The notes: generated by a model from the letters alone, not told the origin. Shown: positions 8,659-21,463, counted from the first letter of the stretch. The stretch is 50,047 nt of DNA from Roseateles sp. (GCF_019237615.1 NZ_JAFAGT010000010.1:1-50047); one strand, 5' to 3'. A program made the numbers and translations.

Positions 8659-9437
8659 GGCTGGGCAAGGGCGGCGAGTTCCGCCTCGTCGAAGCCGGCG
8701 GCGCGGCGGGCCTCGAGGTTGAACGGGGCGCGCAGCTTGGGTGCCTGGTGGCGGGCGGCCAGCTCGGCATAGGTCGCAACGGCGTCCAGACCGCGCTGCT
8801 CGCACAGGAAGCGGTACCAGCGGTTGCCAGCGGCCACATGGCCGATCTCGTCGCGCAGGATGATGTCGAGGATGTCGCCGGCCCGATGGTCACCCGCGCC
8901 GACCAACTTGCGCCTGACGGCGGGCGAGGCGTCCAGGCCGCGCGCCTCCAGCGTGCGCGGCACCAGCGCAATGCGGGCCAGCAGGTCGTGCCGGGTCCGC
9001 TGGGCCATGTCCCACAGCGCGTTGTGGGCATCGAAGTCGCCGTAGTCGAAGCCCAGCGTCAGCAGGTGCTCGCGAAGCAACGTGAAATGCCTGGCCTCCT
9101 CCTGGGCGATGCGCAGCCAGTCGCGGTAGAAGGCCTCGGGCATGTCGGGGAAGCGCCAGCAGATGTCCAGCGCCAGGTCGATGGCGTTCAGCTCGATGTG
9201 CGCGATGGCATGCACCAGCGCCGCGATGCCGGCCGGCGTGCGCATGGACGGTGGCTTCAGCGTGATGTGCTCGACGAGGCGGGGGCAGGCCGGGCGACCC
9301 GGGATGCCGGCGGGCTCGGCCAGCACGGCGGCAGTGTCGACGGGCAGCGTCGTGGGGAGGGCCAGCGTGGCGGCGGCCTTGGCGGGCGCGTCGGCGGTCA
9401 GCAGCGGGGCTAGCGTGGCCAGGCGGAGTTCGGACAT
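8655..9437 (-). CDS. Ferritin-like DUF455 protein
   Basis: A 260-residue all-helical protein of the DUF455 ferritin-like family. Di-metal ligand candidates lie in AIAHIELNAIDLALD, EEARHF and IILRDEIGHV, spaced as in four-helix ferritin-like bundles. Some relatives are tRNA-hydroxylating (MiaE-like), but no function has been shown for DUF455 to my knowledge. It heads the seven-gene minus-strand directon. The divergent gamma-carbonic anhydrase gene begins 41 bp away, and that short gap contains A/T-rich sequence suitable for two promoters. Confidence 0.85.
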   Translation of the reverse strand: MSELRLATLAPLLTADAPAKAAATLALPTTLPVDTAAVLAEPAGIPGRPACPRLVEHITLKPPSMRTPAGIAALVHAIAHIELNAIDLALDICWRFPDMPEAFYRDWLRIAQEEARHFTLLREHLLTLGFDYGDFDAHNALWDMAQRTRHDLLARIALVPRTLEARGLDASPAVRRKLVGAGDHRAGDILDIILRDEIGHVAAGNRWYRFLCEQRGLDAVATYAELAARHQAPKLRAPFNLEARRAAGFDEAELAALAQP

Positions 9438-9478
9438 TCGCGCAATTTTAGAATTGCCGGTTTTGACGGGAGGCCGCG

Positions 9479-10003
9479 ATGGCGATCTACCAGCTCGACG
9501 AGCACATCCCCGACGTGGCCCAGACGGCCTGGGTGGCGGACAGCGCCAAGGTCATAGGCCGCGTCACGCTGGGCGAGGATGTCAGCATCTGGTTCAACGC
9601 GGTGCTGCGCGGCGACAGCGACACGCTGACGGTTGGCGCCGGCAGCAACATCCAGGACGGCTCGGTGCTGCACGCCGACCATGGCTTTCCGCTGGTCATC
9701 GGCACGAACGTGACGGTGGGGCATCAGGTCATGCTGCATGGCTGCACGGTGGGGGACGAAAGCCTTATTGGCATCGGGGCCGTGGTCTTGAATGGTGCCC
9801 GCATCGGCCGCAACTGCGTCGTCGGCGCCGGCGCGCTGGTGACCGAGGGCAAGGAATTCCCGGACGGCACGCTGATCGTCGGCGCGCCCGCCAAGGTCGC
9901 CCGCGAGCTGACCGAGACCCAGATCGCCGGGCTGAAGGCCAGCGCGGCCCACTACGTCAACAACGGCCGCCGCTATGCGGCCGGACTGAAGAAAATTCGA
10001 TGA
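9479..10003 (+). CDS. Gamma-carbonic anhydrase family protein
   Basis: A 174-residue left-handed beta-helix protein with hexapeptide repeats over most of its length. The three putative zinc histidines are in LHADHG and VGHQVMLHGC, as in gamma-class carbonic anhydrases and the YrdA/PaaY group. Family members hydrate CO2 or act on CoA thioesters; many are poorly active. The stop overlaps the hslO start as ATGA, so the two are co-translated. No signal peptide is present, so it acts in the cytoplasm. Confidence 0.9.
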   Translation: MAIYQLDEHIPDVAQTAWVADSAKVIGRVTLGEDVSIWFNAVLRGDSDTLTVGAGSNIQDGSVLHADHGFPLVIGTNVTVGHQVMLHGCTVGDESLIGIGAVVLNGARIGRNCVVGAGALVTEGKEFPDGTLIVGAPAKVARELTETQIAGLKASAAHYVNNGRRYAAGLKKIR

Positions 10004-10962
10004 GCGAACTCCACAAATTCCTGTTCGAGGGCCTGCCGGTGCGCGGCATGCTGGTGCGGCTGACCGACGCCTGGCGCGAGGTGCTGGCGCGGCGCGAGCC
10101 TGGCCACGAATACCCGCCGGAGCTGCGCGACCTGCTGGGCCAGATGAGTGCCGCGGCCGTGCTGATGCAGGCCAACATCAAGTTCAACGGCGCGTTGGTG
10201 CTGCAGGTCTTCGGCGACGGCCCGGTCAAGCTGGCCGTGGCCGAGGTGCAGCCCGACCTGTCCTTCCGCGCCACGGCCAAGTGCGTGGGTCCGATCGAGC
10301 CCGGCGCGACGCTGGAGGCCATGGTCAACGTGCAGGGCCGGGGCCGCTGCGCCATCACGCTGGACCCCAAGGACAAGTTGCCCGGCCAGCAGCCCTACCA
10401 GGGCGTCGTGCCGCTGCACGGCGACCAGCGCGAGCCGCTGCAGAAGGTCAGCGAGGTGCTTGAGCACTACATGCTGCAGTCCGAGCAGCTCGACACCCGG
10501 CTGGTGCTGGCCGCCAACGGTGACATGGCCGCCGGCCTGCTGATCCAGCGACTGCCGGTCGAGGGCGAGGGCAACCTGGAGGGCAAGCGCAACGAGGACG
10601 ACATCGGCCTGTCCGACGCGTTCAACCGCATCAGCATGCTGGCGGCGACGCTGACCACCGAGGAGCTGCTGACGCTGGACGCCGACACGGTGCTGCGCCG
10701 CTTGTTCTGGGAGGAGACGGTGACCCGCTTCGAGCCCCAGAAGCCGCGCTTTGCCTGCACCTGCTCGCGCGAGCGCGTCGGCCAGATGCTGCGCGGCCTG
10801 GGCCGTGACGAGGTCGACGGCGTGCTGGCCGAGCGGGGCGAGGTCGAGATCGGCTGCGACTTCTGCGGCCGCCACTACCGCTTCGATGCGGTGGACGTGG
10901 GCGCGCTGTTCACGCCGCCGGGCCATCAGCCCGAGGGTGGCACGGCGACGACGCTGCAGTAG
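10000..10962 (+). CDS. hslO: Redox-activated chaperone Hsp33
   Basis: A 320-residue cytoplasmic chaperone. It has the Hsp33 N-terminal domain and, near the C-terminus, the zinc-binding redox switch with the CxC pair in CTCSRERV and the CxxC pair in CDFCG. Oxidation of these cysteines releases zinc and turns on holdase activity in the family. The start chosen is the ATG overlapping the carbonic-anhydrase stop (ATGA); it gives MSELHKFLFEG, the usual N-terminus. Longer frames upstream are shadows of the neighbouring gene. The length fits the family. Confidence 0.93.
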   Translation: MSELHKFLFEGLPVRGMLVRLTDAWREVLARREPGHEYPPELRDLLGQMSAAAVLMQANIKFNGALVLQVFGDGPVKLAVAEVQPDLSFRATAKCVGPIEPGATLEAMVNVQGRGRCAITLDPKDKLPGQQPYQGVVPLHGDQREPLQKVSEVLEHYMLQSEQLDTRLVLAANGDMAAGLLIQRLPVEGEGNLEGKRNEDDIGLSDAFNRISMLAATLTTEELLTLDADTVLRRLFWEETVTRFEPQKPRFACTCSRERVGQMLRGLGRDEVDGVLAERGEVEIGCDFCGRHYRFDAVDVGALFTPPGHQPEGGTATTLQ

Positions 10963-11190
10963 CAGCCGCCGTTGCCTGACGACCTGCCGCGGGGACGCCG
11001 GGACGCAGGCCATCGGGTCCTGCTGCAAATTCAAGCCCTAGAACCGCGGGTCGGCGGGCCGGGTTTCCTCCGTCCGTACGATGGTGTTCGTGGTCAGGGC
11101 GACTAGCTTGTTAGGAGCGACGGCCCCGTGATCCGGGGTCTCGCCGGGCGCCCCGGCATCGCCGTTCCATGCCGGCCACTGGAGTGAAGC
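10963..11190. other. Intergenic region, 228 bp
   Basis: I see no gene here. It contains GC-rich inverted repeats (for example around 11121-11140, CCCCG...CGGGG) that could form a terminator-like hairpin downstream of hslO, but no clear T-tract. The last bases carry the ribosome binding site GGAG, six bases before the ATG at 11191. Confidence 0.4.
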
Positions 11191-11661
11191 ATGACCTCCG
11201 ACCAAAGATTGCTCGCCCTCATCGGGCGGCGCCTGCCGGCCATCTTCGACGTCATCCCGCGCGGACCGCAGGGCCCGGCCCTGCAGGATCGCGTCAGCGC
11301 CGTGGCCCTCAATCCCCAGCCGCTGCCGCCCGGCCCGGCCGAGCTGGTCGGCGCCGCGCTGGCGCAGGAATTCGCCCACATGGCCTCGATCAGCGACCGG
11401 CTGGGCCTGAACTGGAAGACCATGGCCCAGGACCTGGATGACTGGTGTCCGACGCAGCCGCGCAAGATCAAGTTCCCGGCCGGCTGGCCGCATGTGCCCG
11501 AGCCCGATCCGCATCCGAACTGGCTGGCCGAGCTGCACCTGGGCTTCGCGGCCAAGCTGGCGGCCATCTCGGCCGACCACCCGGGCACCCCGCTCGCGGC
11601 GATGCTGGACCGTGCAGTCAACCGCTCCGTTGATGCGCTGTCGCAACTGCGCGCACAGTGA
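11191..11661 (+). CDS. Orphan protein with NPQPLPPG motif
   Basis: A 156-residue protein of unknown function. A good ribosome binding site (GGAG, 6-base spacer) supports the ATG. Residues about 40-47 read NPQPLPPG, a proline-rich motif I associate from memory with scattered small bacterial proteins of unknown role; this is not verified. The rest is probably helical (DRLGLNWKTMAQDLDDW) with a Pro/His/Trp stretch (KFPAGWPHVPEPDPHPNW) in the middle. No signal peptide or membrane segment is visible. It stands alone between hslO and the convergent NadR-like gene, 9 bp from the latter. Confidence 0.65.
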   Translation: MTSDQRLLALIGRRLPAIFDVIPRGPQGPALQDRVSAVALNPQPLPPGPAELVGAALAQEFAHMASISDRLGLNWKTMAQDLDDWCPTQPRKIKFPAGWPHVPEPDPHPNWLAELHLGFAAKLAAISADHPGTPLAAMLDRAVNRSVDALSQLRAQ

Positions 11662-11670
11662 GGCGTCGTT

Positions 11671-12189
11671 TCAGCCGGGCCGCCGCAAGGCCTGCAGCGC
11701 CTGAGCCAGGCGGTCGCCGTCGCTGTCGCCGCGGATGTCCACCCAGGGCAGGCCATGCTGCGCCAGGGTCGTGCGGATGCGCGCATCGATGCGCGCCCGC
11801 ACCTCGGGGCCGTCGCGCAGGAAGCCGTCTGCCTCCCAGGGCAGGTCGGGTGCGCACAGCAGCGTCAGGTCGCAACGGCGCTGGAAGGCGAGCGCTTCGG
11901 CCGTCAGCGAGGTGTCGCCGAAGTAATGCTCGCTGCACAAGGCCGTGATCAGCGGCGTCGTGTCGCAGATCACCAGCTCGTGCCGGCGGGTGGCGGCCTC
12001 GATGCGGGTCGCCTGCTCAGCCGCGATCGCGGCCTGCTCCTGCTGCTGCGGCGTGCGGCCCTGCGCGGCGCACCATTCGCGAAGGTACTCCGCCACCAGG
12101 CCGGCCTTGCAGCGCGCGGCCAGCGCCTCGGCCAGCGTGGACTTGCCGGTGCACTCGGCACCGAGCAGCGCGACGATGCGCGCGCTCAT
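11671..12189 (-). CDS. NadR-like ATP-binding kinase (nicotinamide riboside kinase type)
   Basis: A 172-residue P-loop protein. The Walker A motif GAECTGKS is at residues 10-17, followed by VAEYLREW and [17 protein letters not shown], which match the ribosylnicotinamide-kinase domain of NadR. The adenylyltransferase and repressor domains of full-length NadR are absent. The expected reaction is phosphorylation of nicotinamide riboside to NMN. Its ATG overlaps the pnuC stop (ATGA), so import and trapping of the nucleoside are coupled. Substrate is inferred from family and context. Confidence 0.85.
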   Translation of the reverse strand: MSARIVALLGAECTGKSTLAEALAARCKAGLVAEYLREWCAAQGRTPQQQEQAAIAAEQATRIEAATRRHELVICDTTPLITALCSEHYFGDTSLTAEALAFQRRCDLTLLCAPDLPWEADGFLRDGPEVRARIDARIRTTLAQHGLPWVDIRGDSDGDRLAQALQALRRPG

Positions 12190-12797
12190 GCCTGTCGCCA
12201 GGCCCGCCAGCCTATGACGCTCATGGGGATGAAGCCGGCGTAGAGGATGACGGTCAGCCAGTAGCCCTTGAGGCCGAACAGCGCGACGCTGACCGCGTTG
12301 ACGACGATCCAGGTCGGCCAGTTCTCCTCGTACTTGCGCGCCAGCAGCCATTGGCCCAGCAGGCTGGCCACGGTGGGGAAGGCGTCCCAGTAGGGCAGGG
12401 GGCTGTCGGTGGCCTTGGCGAGGAACAGGCCCAGCAGCGGCCAGGCGGCCAGCGTCAGCAGCACCGGCCTGGTGAGGCCCCGCAGGCCCAGGCGGCGCAC
12501 GCTCAGCACCTCGCCGTCGCGCGTGCGGCCGAAGCGCCATTGCCACCAGCCCCACAGGGCCAGCGCCGCGAACACGAGCTGCAGCGCCGCCTCGCCGTAG
12601 AGTCGGCCGTCCCAGAAAAGGGCGAAGTACATCAGCGAGCTGATCAGCGCCAGCGGCCAGGCCAGCAGGTTCACCCGCATGTTGCAGACGACCATCCAGA
12701 CGGCCAGCACGAAGGCGACCATCTCCAGCCAGGAGATGGGGCTGCCGAAAGCGGTGAAGGCCGGCGCCAGCAGCGCCGCCCAGGCGGTGGCCAGCAT
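12186..12797 (-). CDS. pnuC: PnuC family nicotinamide riboside transporter
   Basis: A 203-residue inner-membrane protein with seven or so hydrophobic segments. The PnuC Trp-rich motif WGWWQWRFG (about residues 82-90) and the later [20 protein letters not shown] are visible. PnuC carriers facilitate vitamin-nucleoside uptake; a thiamine-type relative (PnuT) is possible, but the adjacent NadR-like kinase favours nicotinamide riboside. The start ATG shares one base with the ftsB stop, and the stop overlaps the kinase start. Being internal to a transcript, no riboswitch precedes it. Confidence 0.9.
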   Translation of the reverse strand: MLATAWAALLAPAFTAFGSPISWLEMVAFVLAVWMVVCNMRVNLLAWPLALISSLMYFALFWDGRLYGEAALQLVFAALALWGWWQWRFGRTRDGEVLSVRRLGLRGLTRPVLLTLAAWPLLGLFLAKATDSPLPYWDAFPTVASLLGQWLLARKYEENWPTWIVVNAVSVALFGLKGYWLTVILYAGFIPMSVIGWRAWRQA

Positions 12798-13093
12798 CAG
12801 CGCGTGCCGCCGCTTGACGCCGCGGCTACCGGCACGGGCACGAAGATCTCGTCGGACTTGATCATGCCCAGCTCGAAGCGGGCTTTCTCTTCCACCATCT
12901 CCAGGCCTTCACGCAGGTCGCGGAGCTCGGCCTGGAGCTGCGCATTGCGGGCACGGGCCGAGTCGTTGTCGGCCTGCGCCTCGGCCACCTCCTCACGGAG
13001 GTGGGCCACATAGGGAATGCTGCCCCGGCCCACCCAGAGCTGGGCTTGGATGGCCACCAGGAAGAGGGCCAGGACCAGGGCGAGCGCCTTCAA
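12797..13093 (-). CDS. ftsB: Cell division protein FtsB
   Basis: A 98-residue bitopic membrane protein: a short cytoplasmic start, one membrane helix (about residues 3-20), then a periplasmic coiled coil (about 28-70, with HLREEVAEAQADNDSARARN). FtsB joins FtsL and FtsQ in the divisome. The frame opens with TTG three bases after the enolase stop; no ATG or GTG fits better. The position right after eno is conserved in many proteobacteria and supports the call. Confidence 0.9.
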   Translation of the reverse strand: MKALALVLALFLVAIQAQLWVGRGSIPYVAHLREEVAEAQADNDSARARNAQLQAELRDLREGLEMVEEKARFELGMIKSDEIFVPVPVAAASSGGTR

Positions 13094-13096
13094 TGC

Positions 13097-14383
<1,287 letters not shown>

Positions 14384-14450
14384 TCAATGTCTCCAGAAAT
14401 TAAAACAGGGCGGCGGCAGTGTGCCTGCAAGGCGTTACCGCGTCACAACA

Positions 14451-14741
14451 TCAGACGCCGTCGATCAACACCATGCGCATCACGGCCGCGCCTTCGCGGG
14501 CCTGGCGTGCACGGGCGTACTCGGTGGAGTCGTAGAAGGCTTGGGCCGCTTCGCGCGACGGGAATTTCAGCAGCACGACGCGTTCGGGCGTCCAGTCGCC
14601 CTCCAGCACCGTCACCGCGCCGCCGCGCACGCAGACCTCGGCGCCATGCACCTGCATGGCGATGGACGAGAACTTGCGGTAGTCCTCGTACTGGGTCGGG
14701 TCGGTGACGGTGACGTTGGCGAGGATGTAGGCGGAAGGCAT
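14451..14741 (-). CDS. DUF1330 domain protein
   Basis: A 96-residue protein of the DUF1330 (dimeric alpha/beta barrel, ferredoxin-like) family: AYILANVTVTDPTQYEDY at the N-terminus and FPSREAAQAFYDSTEY near residue 70 are typical. The function is unknown in most members. It lies between kdsA (7 bp upstream) and eno (67 bp downstream), and probably shares the kdsA transcript. Confidence 0.9.
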   Translation of the reverse strand: MPSAYILANVTVTDPTQYEDYRKFSSIAMQVHGAEVCVRGGAVTVLEGDWTPERVVLLKFPSREAAQAFYDSTEYARARQAREGAAVMRMVLIDGV

Positions 14742-14748
14742 GGCCGGA

Positions 14749-15606
14749 TCAGCAGGAGAAATCGTTTTCCAGCAGGGGCTGTTGCTTGACGACGCGATCC
14801 AGCGCCACCAGCTGCTCCAGCAGGGTCTTCATGTGCTTGAGCGGCACGGCATTGGGGCCGTCGCTGAAGGCCTCGGCCGGGTTCGGATGCGTCTCCATGA
14901 ACAGGCCGGCCACGCCCACGCCCACGCCGGCCCGAGCCAGCACCGGCACCATCTCGCGAGCACCGCCGCTGGAGCCGCCGAGGCCACCGGGCTTCTGCAC
15001 CGAGTGGGTGACGTCGAACACCACCGGCGCGCCCGAGTTGCGCATCTCGGCCAGGCTGGTCATGTCGGCCACGAGGTTGTTGTAGCCGAAGCTGACGCCG
15101 CGCTCGCAGGCGAGGAAACGGTCCTCCGACAGGCCTACCTCGGCCGCAGCGGCACGGGCCTTGTCGATGACGTTCTTCATGTCCCAGGGCGCGAGGAACT
15201 GACCCTTCTTGATGTTGACGGGCTTGCCACTCTGCGCGACGGCGCGGATGAAGTCCGTCTGGCGGCACAGGAAGGCCGGCGTCTGCAGCACGTCCACGAC
15301 GCTGGCGACCTCGGCCACCTGCGAGGCGTCGTGCACGTCGGTCAGCACGGGCAGGCCGGTCTGGCGGCGCACCTCGTCGAGGATCTTCAGGCCGGCTTCC
15401 ATGCCGACGCCGCGCTTGCTGGTGCCGGAGGAGCGGTTGGCCTTGTCGAACGAGCCCTTGTAGATCAGCGGGATGCCGAGGGACGCGCAGGCCTCCTTCA
15501 GCAGGCCGGCCACGTCAAGGGACATCTGCAGCCCCTCGATCGAGCAGGTGCCCGCGATCAGGAAGAACGGGCGGTCGATGCCGGCCTGGAAGCCGCAGAG
15601 TTCCAT
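14749..15606 (-). CDS. kdsA: 3-deoxy-8-phosphooctulonate synthase
   Basis: A 285-residue cytoplasmic aldolase that condenses phosphoenolpyruvate with arabinose 5-phosphate to Kdo 8-phosphate, the first committed step to the Kdo sugar of lipopolysaccharide. Visible motifs are [12 protein letters not shown] near residue 15-26, [11 protein letters not shown] (substrate loop), CRQTDFI and [12 protein letters not shown]. The ATG is one base from the pyrG stop. Presence of this gene shows that the organism makes an LPS outer membrane. Confidence 0.96.
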   Translation of the reverse strand: MELCGFQAGIDRPFFLIAGTCSIEGLQMSLDVAGLLKEACASLGIPLIYKGSFDKANRSSGTSKRGVGMEAGLKILDEVRRQTGLPVLTDVHDASQVAEVASVVDVLQTPAFLCRQTDFIRAVAQSGKPVNIKKGQFLAPWDMKNVIDKARAAAAEVGLSEDRFLACERGVSFGYNNLVADMTSLAEMRNSGAPVVFDVTHSVQKPGGLGGSSGGAREMVPVLARAGVGVGVAGLFMETHPNPAEAFSDGPNAVPLKHMKTLLEQLVALDRVVKQQPLLENDFSC

Positions 15607-15607
15607 G

Positions 15608-17359
<1,752 letters not shown>

Positions 17360-17433
17360 TCATGCGGACCGTGCTGCGGCAGGCAGGTCCTGCCCGCTGA
17401 GCGTGGTGTGCCTGCGCGCGGACGTGCCCACGC

Positions 17434-18231
17434 TCAGGCCAGCAGCTCCAGCACCAGGTCCGCCGTCTCGTCGGGCTTCTCGAAGGGGAAGAGGTGGCCG
17501 CCCTCCATCCAGCGCCAATGGCTGCCGGCCAGTTTCATGGACGCGGCCGCGCCGGCCTGGCGCAGCTCGACCGAGCGCGTGCCGCCGATGAAGGCCACCG
17601 GGCATTGCGGTGGGCGCAGGCGCAGCAGCAGCGGCAGGTGGTGGGGCAGCGTGCGGTAGATGTGGGCTTCGACCTCGCGCTTGAAGCGCAGGCGCACCTG
17701 GCCGTCGTCCGACGCCTCGAAGCCGGCCGCGACGTAGTCGGCCAGCACGCGCGGGTCCCAGCGGGCGAATATCTTCTTTGCCGCGAAGTGCTGGTGGACG
17801 GCCTGGCGATCCGGCCAGGCATGGCGGCGCTCGCGGGCGATCTTGGACGGGCCGTAGCGGTGGATGAGTCCGGTCGTCTTGGCCATGGCGACGGCGGCGG
17901 CCTTCAGGCCGGAGACGACGGGCGAGTCCAGCATGACGAGGCGGCCGACGAGGTCGGGCCGGCGGCAGGCCGCCATCAGGCTCAGCATGCCGCCCAGAGA
18001 ATGGCCGACGAGAGCGACCTGGCCTTCCGGCCTGACCTCGGTGTCGATGAAGTCCAGCAGCTGGTCGCGCAGCCGGCGCCAGTCGCCGGTGACCGGGAAG
18101 CGCGGGTCATGGCCGAAGCGGTCCAGCGCTTCGACGCGCCAGCCGGCCGCGCGCCAGCGTTCGAACAGCACGCGGTAGCAACCGGCGGGGTAGCTGTTGG
18201 CGTGCGAGAAGACGATGGTCCCTCGGCTCAT
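17434..18231 (-). CDS. Alpha/beta hydrolase
   Basis: A 265-residue alpha/beta-hydrolase-fold protein. The nucleophile elbow is [12 protein letters not shown] (serine near residue 97) and the catalytic histidine is probably in [11 protein letters not shown] close to the C-terminus. [15 protein letters not shown] at the start supplies the oxyanion-hole region. Substrate is not predictable from the sequence. The first codon overlaps the mutS stop by four bases, so it is translated behind mutS; no functional link is known. Confidence 0.87.
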   Translation of the reverse strand: MSRGTIVFSHANSYPAGCYRVLFERWRAAGWRVEALDRFGHDPRFPVTGDWRRLRDQLLDFIDTEVRPEGQVALVGHSLGGMLSLMAACRRPDLVGRLVMLDSPVVSGLKAAAVAMAKTTGLIHRYGPSKIARERRHAWPDRQAVHQHFAAKKIFARWDPRVLADYVAAGFEASDDGQVRLRFKREVEAHIYRTLPHHLPLLLRLRPPQCPVAFIGGTRSVELRQAGAAASMKLAGSHWRWMEGGHLFPFEKPDETADLVLELLA

Positions 18232-20819
18232 GCCCTGGCCAGCCTCTTCAGCTTGTAGAGCGCTTCCAGCGCGTCACGCGGCGACAGCGCATCGGGGTCC
18301 ATGCCGTCCAGCGCGGCCACCAGCTCGCTCGGCTCGGGCAAGGGCGGCGGAGCGGGCGGGGCGGCGAAGAGGTCGAACTGGTCGTCTGCCGCGTTGGAGC
18401 GCGCCTCCAGCGCCTCCAGCGTCGCGCGCGCCTGGCGCACCAGGCTGGCGGGCATGCCGGCCAGCTTGGCCACCTGCACGCCGTAGCTGCGGCTGGCGGG
18501 GCCGGCCTGCAGCTCATGCAGGAAGACGATGTCCTCGCCGCTCTCCACGGCCGAGACGTGCCAGTTCTGCGCCATCGAATGCTTGGCCGGGAACTCGGTC
18601 AGCTCGAAGTAGTGCGTCGCGAACAGCGTGAAGGCGCGGGTCTTGTCGTGCAGGTGGCTGGCGATGGCCGAGGCCAGCGCCAGGCCGTCGAAGGTGGATG
18701 TGCCGCGGCCGATTTCGTCCATCAGCACCAGCGACTGGTCGGTCGCCGAATGCAGGATGGCTGCGCCCTCGGTCATCTCCAGCATGAAGGTGGACTGCGC
18801 GTTGGCGAGGTCGTCCGCCGCGCCGATGCGGGTGTGGATGGCATCCATCGGGCCGAGGCGGCAGGTCGTGGCCGGCACATAGGAGCCGATGGCGGCCAGC
18901 AGCGCGATCAGCGCGACCTGGCGCATGAAGGTGCTCTTGCCGCCCATGTTGGGGCCGGTGATGACCAGCATGCGGGTGCGTGCGTCCAGCCGGCAGTCGT
19001 TGGGCATGAACTCGGCGCCGCCCGTCTCGGCCAGGCGTGCCTGCACGACTGGATGGCGGCCGGCCTCGATCTCCAGGCAGGGTTGGGCGACGAATTCGGG
19101 CCGGCTCCAGTTCAGCGTGATGGCGCGCTCGGCCAGCGCTGCCAGTGCATCCAGCCCGGCCAGTGCGCGGCCCAGCGCCGTCAGCGGCTCCAGGCGGCTG
19201 ATCAGCGCGTCGATGACCTGCTCGTACAGCAGCTTCTCGCGCGCCAGCGCACGCTCCTGGGCCGACAGCGCCTTGTCCTCGAAGGCCTTCAGCTCCGGCG
19301 TGATGTAGCGCTCGGCGTTCTTCAGCGTCTGGCGGCGCTGGTAGTCCAGCGGCACCTTGTCCACCTGGCCCTGCGTGACCTCGATATAGAAACCGTGCAC
19401 GCGGTTGAACTGCACGCGCAGATTGGCGATGCCGGTGCGGGCGCGCTCGCGCGTCTCCAGGTCCAGCAGGAAGCCGTCGCAGTTCTGCTGGATGCCGCGC
19501 AGCTCGTCCAGGTCGGCGTCGAAACCGTCGGCGATGACGCCGCCGTCGCGCGGCAGCAGCGCCGGCTCGGCGGCGATGGCCCGCTCCAGCAGCTCCAGGA
19601 TGTCGGCCGGCGGGTTCATGGCCGCGTCGCGCAAGGCAGCCGGCGTGGCCGCGCGCAGCGCGGGCAGGGCCTGCAGCGTGGCACGGATGCCGGTCAGCTC
19701 GCGCGGGCGCACCTGGCGCAGCGCGATGCGCGCGGCGATGCGCTCCACGTCGCTGACCGACTTCAGGGCTTCGCGCAGCGGCTCGAAGCCCTCCGCATGC
19801 AGCGCCGCGATGGCGTCATGCCGCGAGATCGCTTCGCCGCGCTCGCGCCGCGGATGCAGCAGCCACTGGCGCAGCATGCGGCTGCCCATGCCGCTCTTGC
19901 AGGTGTCGATCAGCGAGAAGAGGGTGGGCGAGGACTCGCCGCGCAGCGTCTGCACCAGCTCCAGGTTGCGCTGCGTGGCGGGCGGCAGGTCCATCAGCTC
20001 GCTGGCGCGCTGCACGCGCAACGAGCGGACATGGGTCAGCGCCCGGCCCTGGGTGTGCTCGGCGAAGGCCAGCAGAGCGCTGGCAGCCGCATGGGCGAGG
20101 TTCAGCTCATGGGCGCTGAAGCCCTGCAGGTTGGCCACGCCCAGCTGTTCGCACAGCTTGCGCTGGCCCAGGGCGCCGTCGAACTGCCAGCCCGGCCGGT
20201 TCGTCACCGGGAAGCGCGCCTTCATGACGCCACTGGGCTGCAGCTCGCGGTTGACGAGGATCTCGGCGGGTGCCAGCCGCGCCAGCCAAGCAGGCAGCTC
20301 CACGTCGCTGCACTCGGCCAGAACGATCTCGCCCTGTGTCAACGACAGCCAGGCCAGCCCATGGCGGCGCCCCTGGCCGCTGACGCTGAGCAGCACGGCG
20401 TCCTGCTTGTCGGCGAGCAGTTCCGTGTCGGTGATGGTGCCCGGCGTGACGACGCGCACCACCTTGCGTTCCACCGGCCCCTTGCCGGCGCCGACCTCGC
20501 CCACCTGCTCGGCAATTGCCACCGCCTCGCCCAGCTTGATGAGCTTGGCCAGGTAGCTCTCCAGCGCATGCACCGGCACGCCGGCCATGACGACGGGCTG
20601 GCCGGCGCTCTGGCCGCGCTGGGTCAGCGTGATGTCCAGCAACGCGTTGCACTTGCGCGCATCGTCGTAGAAGACCTCGTAGAAATCGCCCATCCGGTAC
20701 AGCAGCAGCGTGTCCGGGAAGTCGGCTTTGAGGCCCAGGTACTGGGCCATCATCGGGGTATGGTTGGAGAAATCGCTTGCGCTCCCCTCTGAAACTGGCG
20801 ATTTCTCTTTATCAATCAA
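18228..20819 (-). CDS. mutS: DNA mismatch repair protein MutS
   Basis: An 863-residue mismatch-recognition ATPase. The mismatch-binding Phe-X-Glu lies in RMGDFYEVF near residue 46, Walker A is GPNMGGKST, Walker [11 protein letters not shown], followed by TSTFDG. The length fits E. coli-type MutS. I choose the TTG at 20819 because GGAG sits eight bases before it; the next in-frame ATG (in HTPMMAQYL) lies about 22 codons inside and has no comparable ribosome binding site. The N-terminal 20 residues are polar and variable. Downstream it overlaps the hydrolase gene by 4 bp. Confidence 0.96.
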   Translation of the reverse strand: MIDKEKSPVSEGSASDFSNHTPMMAQYLGLKADFPDTLLLYRMGDFYEVFYDDARKCNALLDITLTQRGQSAGQPVVMAGVPVHALESYLAKLIKLGEAVAIAEQVGEVGAGKGPVERKVVRVVTPGTITDTELLADKQDAVLLSVSGQGRRHGLAWLSLTQGEIVLAECSDVELPAWLARLAPAEILVNRELQPSGVMKARFPVTNRPGWQFDGALGQRKLCEQLGVANLQGFSAHELNLAHAAASALLAFAEHTQGRALTHVRSLRVQRASELMDLPPATQRNLELVQTLRGESSPTLFSLIDTCKSGMGSRMLRQWLLHPRRERGEAISRHDAIAALHAEGFEPLREALKSVSDVERIAARIALRQVRPRELTGIRATLQALPALRAATPAALRDAAMNPPADILELLERAIAAEPALLPRDGGVIADGFDADLDELRGIQQNCDGFLLDLETRERARTGIANLRVQFNRVHGFYIEVTQGQVDKVPLDYQRRQTLKNAERYITPELKAFEDKALSAQERALAREKLLYEQVIDALISRLEPLTALGRALAGLDALAALAERAITLNWSRPEFVAQPCLEIEAGRHPVVQARLAETGGAEFMPNDCRLDARTRMLVITGPNMGGKSTFMRQVALIALLAAIGSYVPATTCRLGPMDAIHTRIGAADDLANAQSTFMLEMTEGAAILHSATDQSLVLMDEIGRGTSTFDGLALASAIASHLHDKTRAFTLFATHYFELTEFPAKHSMAQNWHVSAVESGEDIVFLHELQAGPASRSYGVQVAKLAGMPASLVRQARATLEALEARSNAADDQFDLFAAPPAPPPLPEPSELVAALDGMDPDALSPRDALEALYKLKRLARA

Positions 20820-20997
20820 CTGGTTATCTCCAATGTCTAACGAGCTCTAGCGACCGCTATTTGACCCTGTTGAACTCCGCCAAAACATGAGGACCTGAGC
20901 CAATTCGGAGCCAAAACGGCCGCCAGCGCCTAAAGTGGCCCCGCTTTTGGCGGGCAAGCTCTACCCAGCCTGCCGCGCCTTCACAGGAGCCAACCTG

Positions 20998-21424
20998 ATG
21001 CGAATTGCCCTCAACCAGACCATCGTCGACACGATGTCGCTGGACGAGATTCCTATCCCGACCAAGCCGGTGACGTTCAAGGATCCTCCGCCTCCCAAGG
21101 TGGTCGTGACCGCCTCTGGCGCGAAAGTGGAAAAGGGCTTGGCCAATTATCTCGTCTACGACAACCACAACGATGCTCCGCCCGGGTTCGCCGTGCGAGT
21201 GGGGAAGAAGGCGTCGGTCTACTTGGTGGGCAAGCTGGTCGCCGGCCCCAAGCTCAAGATTCCCGTCGCGGTCGCGCCGCGGGCGCAAGGGAAGCGAGCC
21301 GCCGCTGCCCATCGCGCAAGCTCGGAAGCGGGCCTGGGATCTGCTCCAAATCGCCAAGAAGCATGGAGCGAACCCCAAGACTTGCCAACGGAGATGTTGG
21401 GGAGCGTGGGCGTGTGCGCGCTGA
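20998..21424 (+). pseudogene. Remnant of a site-specific integrase (arm-binding domain), frameshifted
   Basis: A good ribosome binding site (AGGAG, 8-base spacer) precedes ATG 20998. The first frame encodes NYLVYDNHNDAPPGFAVRVG and then VYLVGKLVAGPKLKIPVAV, which resembles the N-terminal DNA-binding domain of tyrosine integrases (DUF4102/arm type). Around 21280-21290 the similarity jumps by one base to the next frame, giving PLPIAQARKRAWDLLQIAKK and HGANPK, the usual end of that domain. The core-binding and catalytic domains (R...H..R...Y) are absent. The frameshift and truncation make it a pseudogene. The family call is from pattern recognition, not a search. Confidence 0.62.
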
Positions 21425-21463
21425 AATCGGCGGGCTGACTCATCGAAAATTCTGGGAATAGCA

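Noticed and set aside
12186-13093. NAD- or thiamine-type riboswitch for pnuC
   Set aside because: The pnuC start shares a base with the ftsB stop, so there is no leader in which a riboswitch could lie.
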